From Ophiodon elongatus (lineage: Eukaryota; Chordata; Actinopteri; Perciformes; Hexagrammidae), in assembly GCA_016806645.1 (NCBI GenBank), contig JACSYO010002007.1:406001-470000 (forward strand): DNA of 64,000 nucleotides, read 5' to 3'. Shown here piece by piece: positions 59,898 through 64,000 of this stretch. A program made the translations under genes and the position numbers. Positions within the stretch are counted from its first letter, which is position 1, and each line of letters opens with the position of its first letter. Under the pieces are notes generated by a model that made no database searches, had not been told where the DNA came from, and saw only the letters and a program-made list of their open reading frames with translations.

Positions 59898-61244
59898 GCA
59901 CGAGGATGCCTCAAATTGGAGCATACACATCGTCACAGAGCACACATGCAGTGTTTGAGAACATCCACATTGATAAAAGTCTAATTGAAAGATGAGGTAA
60001 ATCAATACGGGGAAGCTGGCCCCACATGAAAGGAATGCCACTGTTGAAGTAATTGCATCTGTATGTGCACCGAGCGCCGGCTCCGGATGAGCTACATGAA
60101 GAGACGTCATTCGTCTGAAGCCTCTCGCTGTCAATGCTGTGATTCAAACGGGCTAATATATGGAAAGTAGCTGCTATTTAAAAATCGCCCCCCAAAAACC
60201 GGTTTCCACAAAGCGGTGGAGCTGAACGTGGAGCTGAACGTGGAGCTGCCGTGCTGCCGACGGATCGCACTGGTACAAGAATAGAAGAAGAAGCACACGT
60301 GAGGGGAAGCTGCAGAGAGACGCTGTTTGCTTTACACACAGAGAGACTCGCAAGGAAAAGACACCGGCTTTGAGCTCGTGTTTTCAAACGCTGTTCTTAT
60401 CACTTCACATCTTGACGTATCCTGACATATCAGTTGTGCTCAGAAAACGAATACACGGCAGCACCCACGTTTAGAGCTCTTTTCTTTTCTCCTCTTGTAC
60501 CGTTTACGTTCATATTTCTGAGCAGAACGAGGAAAACAAAAACGCCGTTACCTGAGAGGAAAGACGTGAGAAGACGTAGGAAATAAAAGCCTCTCAAACT
60601 AATGAAACATTCGCTGACCTGCGTTTTGACGAAAGGCCAGAACTCTCCGGAAGCAGGACGTGCCGTTTCTCAGTCCCAACTCGGGCCACTTTTTAAGATG
60701 GATGACTTGACACTTTCAGTAAGCAGCCAATTTGTCTGCAGCGGGTGTTGTCTCTGCGTAGTGTACAGTACGGATCAGTGATGAATCCGGCTCTTAGGCT
60801 GCATCAGATAATGTAGCACCTCGTGTTGCGGAACGCTGTTTTTTTTTTTTTTTTTTCCCTGGGAAGCTTTGGATGGTGAACAAAGCGCGAGCGACTCGAA
60901 GGCTTCCTGAACGTTTAAATTCTCCAAAGTTTGAGCAGAGAAGACAGCCAGACCCCGTAGCCTCTGAGTTAACTCAGCTTTGATAAGCGGCAGCGCTGTA
61001 GACATGATTATGTAACACAGTTACGAAATACTAGAGAGCTTTCTCAGACTGGAGATATTTTTGTGCGCTGTAGACTTAAAAGAGAACGTCACTGTTTTTC
61101 CAACTCATGTTTCCTATCCGTATTGATTGTGCCGAGTCATTTGTGTTTCGAGGGAAGATTTGTTTCTTGTATCGCAAATACATTTCTGATTAAAGTCCAC
61201 GGAGGTCCGTTTGTGGAGGAGGTGGAAGTGGATGTGAGGATCAA

Positions 61245-61440
61245 ACAAACACAGGACTTTCACCCAGGAGGCCGCTGCTCGTGTCCTGTGGAAAAACCAA
61301 AAGTAAAAACCAAAGTTAGCGTTGAGGGAACAAAACCACGTGGTTGGTAGCCTTCGGAAATTTAAAATAACTTAACTTTTGGTTTCACACTGGACACCGA
61401 CATCAGTTTCCAGGGTGAAAGTCCCGTGAATGACCCATCC
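61245..61440. repeat. Dispersed repeat family, inverted pair (copy 7)
   Basis: aggactttcacccaggagg ... aaaaccaaaag (about 61252-61303) and, inverted, cttttggtttcacactggac ... ccagggtgaaagtcccgtg (about 61376-61429). The two form opposite-orientation copies about 70 bp apart. Confidence 0.5.
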
Positions 61441-62185
61441 GTCCATCCCGAAGATCAGTTGTTTTTTTTTTGGGTCCCACAGGTTGAAAGCAATGCCAAT
61501 GGAAAGTCACTTTTTTGTGGTGGACACACAAATGGAATACATCCACGTTACTATGCAACAGTCAGAGCTAGGGAGAGGTGGATGGGTCCAACAAGTGAAG
61601 GACTTTCAACCACGAGACCAGTTTCGTTGCATCGTGTTTTCCCGAAAAGAAAGTTGATCGAGCATCATGAAAAAACCCGATTGCATGATGTCACCATCTC
61701 ACGGACTGACGTGAGACTGTGTTGAATATGCTGTTGGGAGGTTGTGGTGATTGCACGTATTTCTGCCACATCATGCTGCTCTGTCTTAACCTAACCTGTC
61801 TCTAAGTCTAAGTCTGGGTTCACAGTATTGGTTTACAAGCGTTTGCGTATTCATTCATTTACTTTAATTATATTTGAACCATCCCAGTGTTTGCATCTTT
61901 GATACCATTTCAATATATCTCTGCATGTAGTAAACAAACACAATATAAGATCGTGTTCCCCTCTAACGACGCTCCCTGTGTTGCGGCTTCAGTGAGAGGA
62001 TGCAGATGGGTGGTAAACTAAAACCATCAGTGAAGTTGTGTTATGTATAATCATAAATGATGAGAAACAATATTTTAATAAGGCCCAGCCGGTGGCATCC
62101 CTGACATGCATCCAGACAGGTAGACACGCAGGTACAGACAGGTGAGGTGAGTTCTAACTCTTCCAGCATGAGTGATCAGCAGTAA

Positions 62186-62300
62186 TTATCTTTTCTGACC
62201 AGAGGAAGTCTGCCTCTTAATGCCTCCCTCTCCGCTGACAGCTCATTAATCTCCAGCAGCTACGCAGAGAGCCGGGTAGAGCACACAAACCTGTTCCGAC
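62186..62300. promoter_or_regulatory. Candidate non-coding regulatory block
   Basis: Short unique stretch with gcagtaattatc just upstream, then cttaatgcctcc and ctcattaatctcc. Called on texture only. Confidence 0.15.
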
Positions 62301-62779
62301 AATCTACATACATACCTGAGAGATGACAAAAATAAAATCCCGCCCCCCCACGGTTACCAAAAGAGGCTCGGCTGAAGAAGAGTTTACATATAAAACTTCA
62401 CGAGATCTGACGAGTCTCAGATTTATAGCAGAGAGCGAGTGATGGGACTGAATCAGGCTTTTGTTTCCGTCTGCTGTTTGACAAGAAAAAGGATTTTGAG
62501 ATGTGGCGTGAACACGGCGATGACGGCTGTGTGCTGAGATCATCTCAGTTGTACTCAAATGTATGAGGAAAGTTGATCCTCGTGTTTTGTTTTTTTCGTT
62601 TTTTTTTCAGATACGAGCAGGCCTCCAAAGTGCTTTCCGCTGCGTGGGAAGTCAGATGTGAAGAGTTCTAGTACAAATGAAAACGGAATGACTGTCAACA
62701 AAATATTTAGACGTGACAACTTGAGAAAATGTGTTTTTCAAACTGCAATAAAAAATAAAATGGGATTAAACCAGCTCTT

Positions 62780-63060
62780 CTGCTAGACGCATGTTGAGCT
62801 GCTCAGCCACAGTCCATTGAGACTGGTAGACCCATTCATCCCCATTATGGAAGCAATCCCGGAAAGTGAACCAGGACCAGATGCTGTTGATACAATGTGA
62901 GTTCATTTGCAGGTTTAACAACTCGCATTGTATAAAGCAACAATTAAACAATGCCTCTTTGGTTGGGTGGCATGCCATAAACAGGGCAGGCATGCGAGCC
63001 TGCTCACCGCTTAAAGAGCTGGAGGGTTTCCACTCATTGTTAACCATCCGTCAGAGAGCA
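62780..63060. promoter_or_regulatory. Unassigned single-copy-looking block containing a 14-bp hairpin
   Basis: Non-repetitive DNA with a hairpin at 62886-62941 and an open minus-strand frame of 93 codons that I do not recognise. It could be a conserved element, an exon fragment, or nothing. Confidence 0.2.
62886..62941 (+). repeat. Imperfect hairpin, 14-bp stem with a U-G pair
   Basis: The arm atacaatgtgagtt (62890-62903) pairs with aactcgcattgtat (62920-62933), with one U-G wobble if transcribed from the plus strand. gttg and caac flank it outside a small bulge. The loop is 16 nt. Confidence 0.6.
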
Positions 63061-63262
63061 GAGCGCGCACGCTGCTGTCAGTGTTCACCTACAGAAAGTG
63101 CATCTTTTTTACGAACGGTGTTTTTCTTTCTTTTTTTTTTGCTGATTTCAAAATGTCTGATGATATCTTTGTGTTTGTAGATATGTATTTTTTTTTTTTT
63201 TTTTTAAGATCTATGGTTTTCAACTCATTTAAATTAAATTATGTGTCTTGAAATTTTGCATG

Positions 63263-63293
63263 AACTGAGAGATTTTAACATGATCTCTCAGTT
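63263..63293. repeat. 11-bp perfect inverted repeat
   Basis: Arms aactgagagat and atctctcagtt with a 9-nt spacer. Confidence 0.85.
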
Positions 63294-63769
63294 GCTGCTG
63301 TTTCATGCTACACGTTCATGCCAACACTCTGACAAGCTTCCACGGCAACAACAACTCTGGTGAAGATTTCTTTGTACTGTCATTATAACACTAACACATC
63401 ACAGACTTAGACTACAACGCTATAGCATTGCTAACATTCTAGACACTAGCATACCATGTTAACAGGCCAACTTGAGCCTGTCATTATACAAACTGCAGCA
63501 TGCTAATGTCAGAAATAAACTGTTTGCAGTGCCTCAAAATGAAAAACAGAGACTTGCAGATTCTGAAATGTAAATCTTGCTCTTGAAATTATGCAAATGG
63601 TTTCACAGGATTCAAGTGCAGAGTTGTGTTCATATAAAGATGGCCGAAGAGCAAAACCTCCGATCTGAAAAATTCACTTTTTTGAGAATACTGAAAAAAA
63701 ACTTGTTTTCTTACAGAATGCTATTTGTTAAGGATACCCAATACATAATACAAAATACAAAAAAAGAAT

Positions 63770-63813
63770 ATATATATATATATATATATATATACAGTAT
63801 ATATATATACAAA
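63770..63813. repeat. (TA)n microsatellite with one CAG interruption
   Basis: TA units interrupted by tacagtat. Confidence 0.93.
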
Positions 63814-64000
63814 GTGCAGATAGGAGGTTATGCACTTCGGCCATCGATAAGTGGAGTCTGACGATATTCTTGTGATTTTCCAAAAATTTAGAATTTGGCC
63901 CAATTTTTAAAGTTATAATTTTGAGCAGTAATTTAGCTTTAACGCCGAATTCTTTGATAGGAATAATTTTGGAAACATGTATATATATACTTTCTTACCA

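Larger units (their letters stand above)
29421..64000. other. Presumed upstream intergenic region, no gene recognised
   Basis: 34.6 kb in which I could not support any exon of a host gene on either strand. It contains microsatellites, minisatellites, transposon remnants and some non-repetitive stretches rich in homeobox-type motifs. Stretches with nothing I can name include 30500-31800, 33200-33850, 35400-36750, 39300-39890, 44450-44970, 45000-45900, 47100-47880, 48250-48960, 53000-55400, 59050-59860, 60180-61240 and 61750-62180. Exons of a gene with long introns could still be hidden here. Confidence 0.5.

Noticed and set aside
62766..63047. 93-codon minus-strand ORF with plausible residue composition (GDEWVYQSQWTVAEQ)
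   Set aside because: I recognise no family and see no paired splice sites, so I kept it only as part of an unassigned block.

Overview
The window looks like nuclear DNA of a teleost fish, probably a percomorph. Three things suggest this: a very high density of (CA)n/(TG)n and other microsatellites, several interspersed repeats of a style common in teleosts, and coding sequence confined to two short exons with clean GT-AG splice sites. Nothing prokaryotic, organellar or viral was seen.

The only host gene I can support is the 5' part of a fibroblast growth factor receptor gene, most likely fgfr3, on the minus strand. Its exons run right to left. A putative non-coding first exon and promoter lie near 28.8-29.4 kb. 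An exon at 24158-23933 carries the start codon and signal peptide. An exon at 1302-1039 encodes the first immunoglobulin-like domain (D1). The two coding exons join in phase (1/1) across an intron of 22,630 bases, and D1 ends at a GT donor, so the acid box, D2, D3, transmembrane segment and kinase should lie beyond base 1, outside the window.

Region by region: 1-1038 is the intron after D1. 1303-23932 is the large intron, with dozens of microsatellites, a 1.73-kb minisatellite of a 10-bp unit (4496-6225), a tRNA-like SINE fragment, an inverted-repeat element and a dispersed repeat carrying a perfect estrogen-response-element palindrome. 24159-28767 is probably intron 1, with a (GATA)n array, a 51-base C run and a TAAT-rich block that may be an enhancer. 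29.4-64 kb is presumed upstream intergenic DNA with no exon I recognise. It holds a pyrimidine-rich region with a ~69-bp VNTR, LINE-tail-like, MITE-like and SINE-like fragments, several copies of one unnamed dispersed family, and an internally deleted piggyBac element (56007-57473) with terminal inverted repeats and TTAA target duplications.

I found no convincing novel multi-gene system. The observations most worth a second look are the repeat-borne estrogen response element, the near-pure 10-bp array that is open in several frames, the piggyBac deletion derivative with its repeated internal palindrome, short near-perfect hairpins (one made of forkhead-type motifs), and upstream start codons in the fgfr3 leader. 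All family names come from recognition by eye; no database search was possible.
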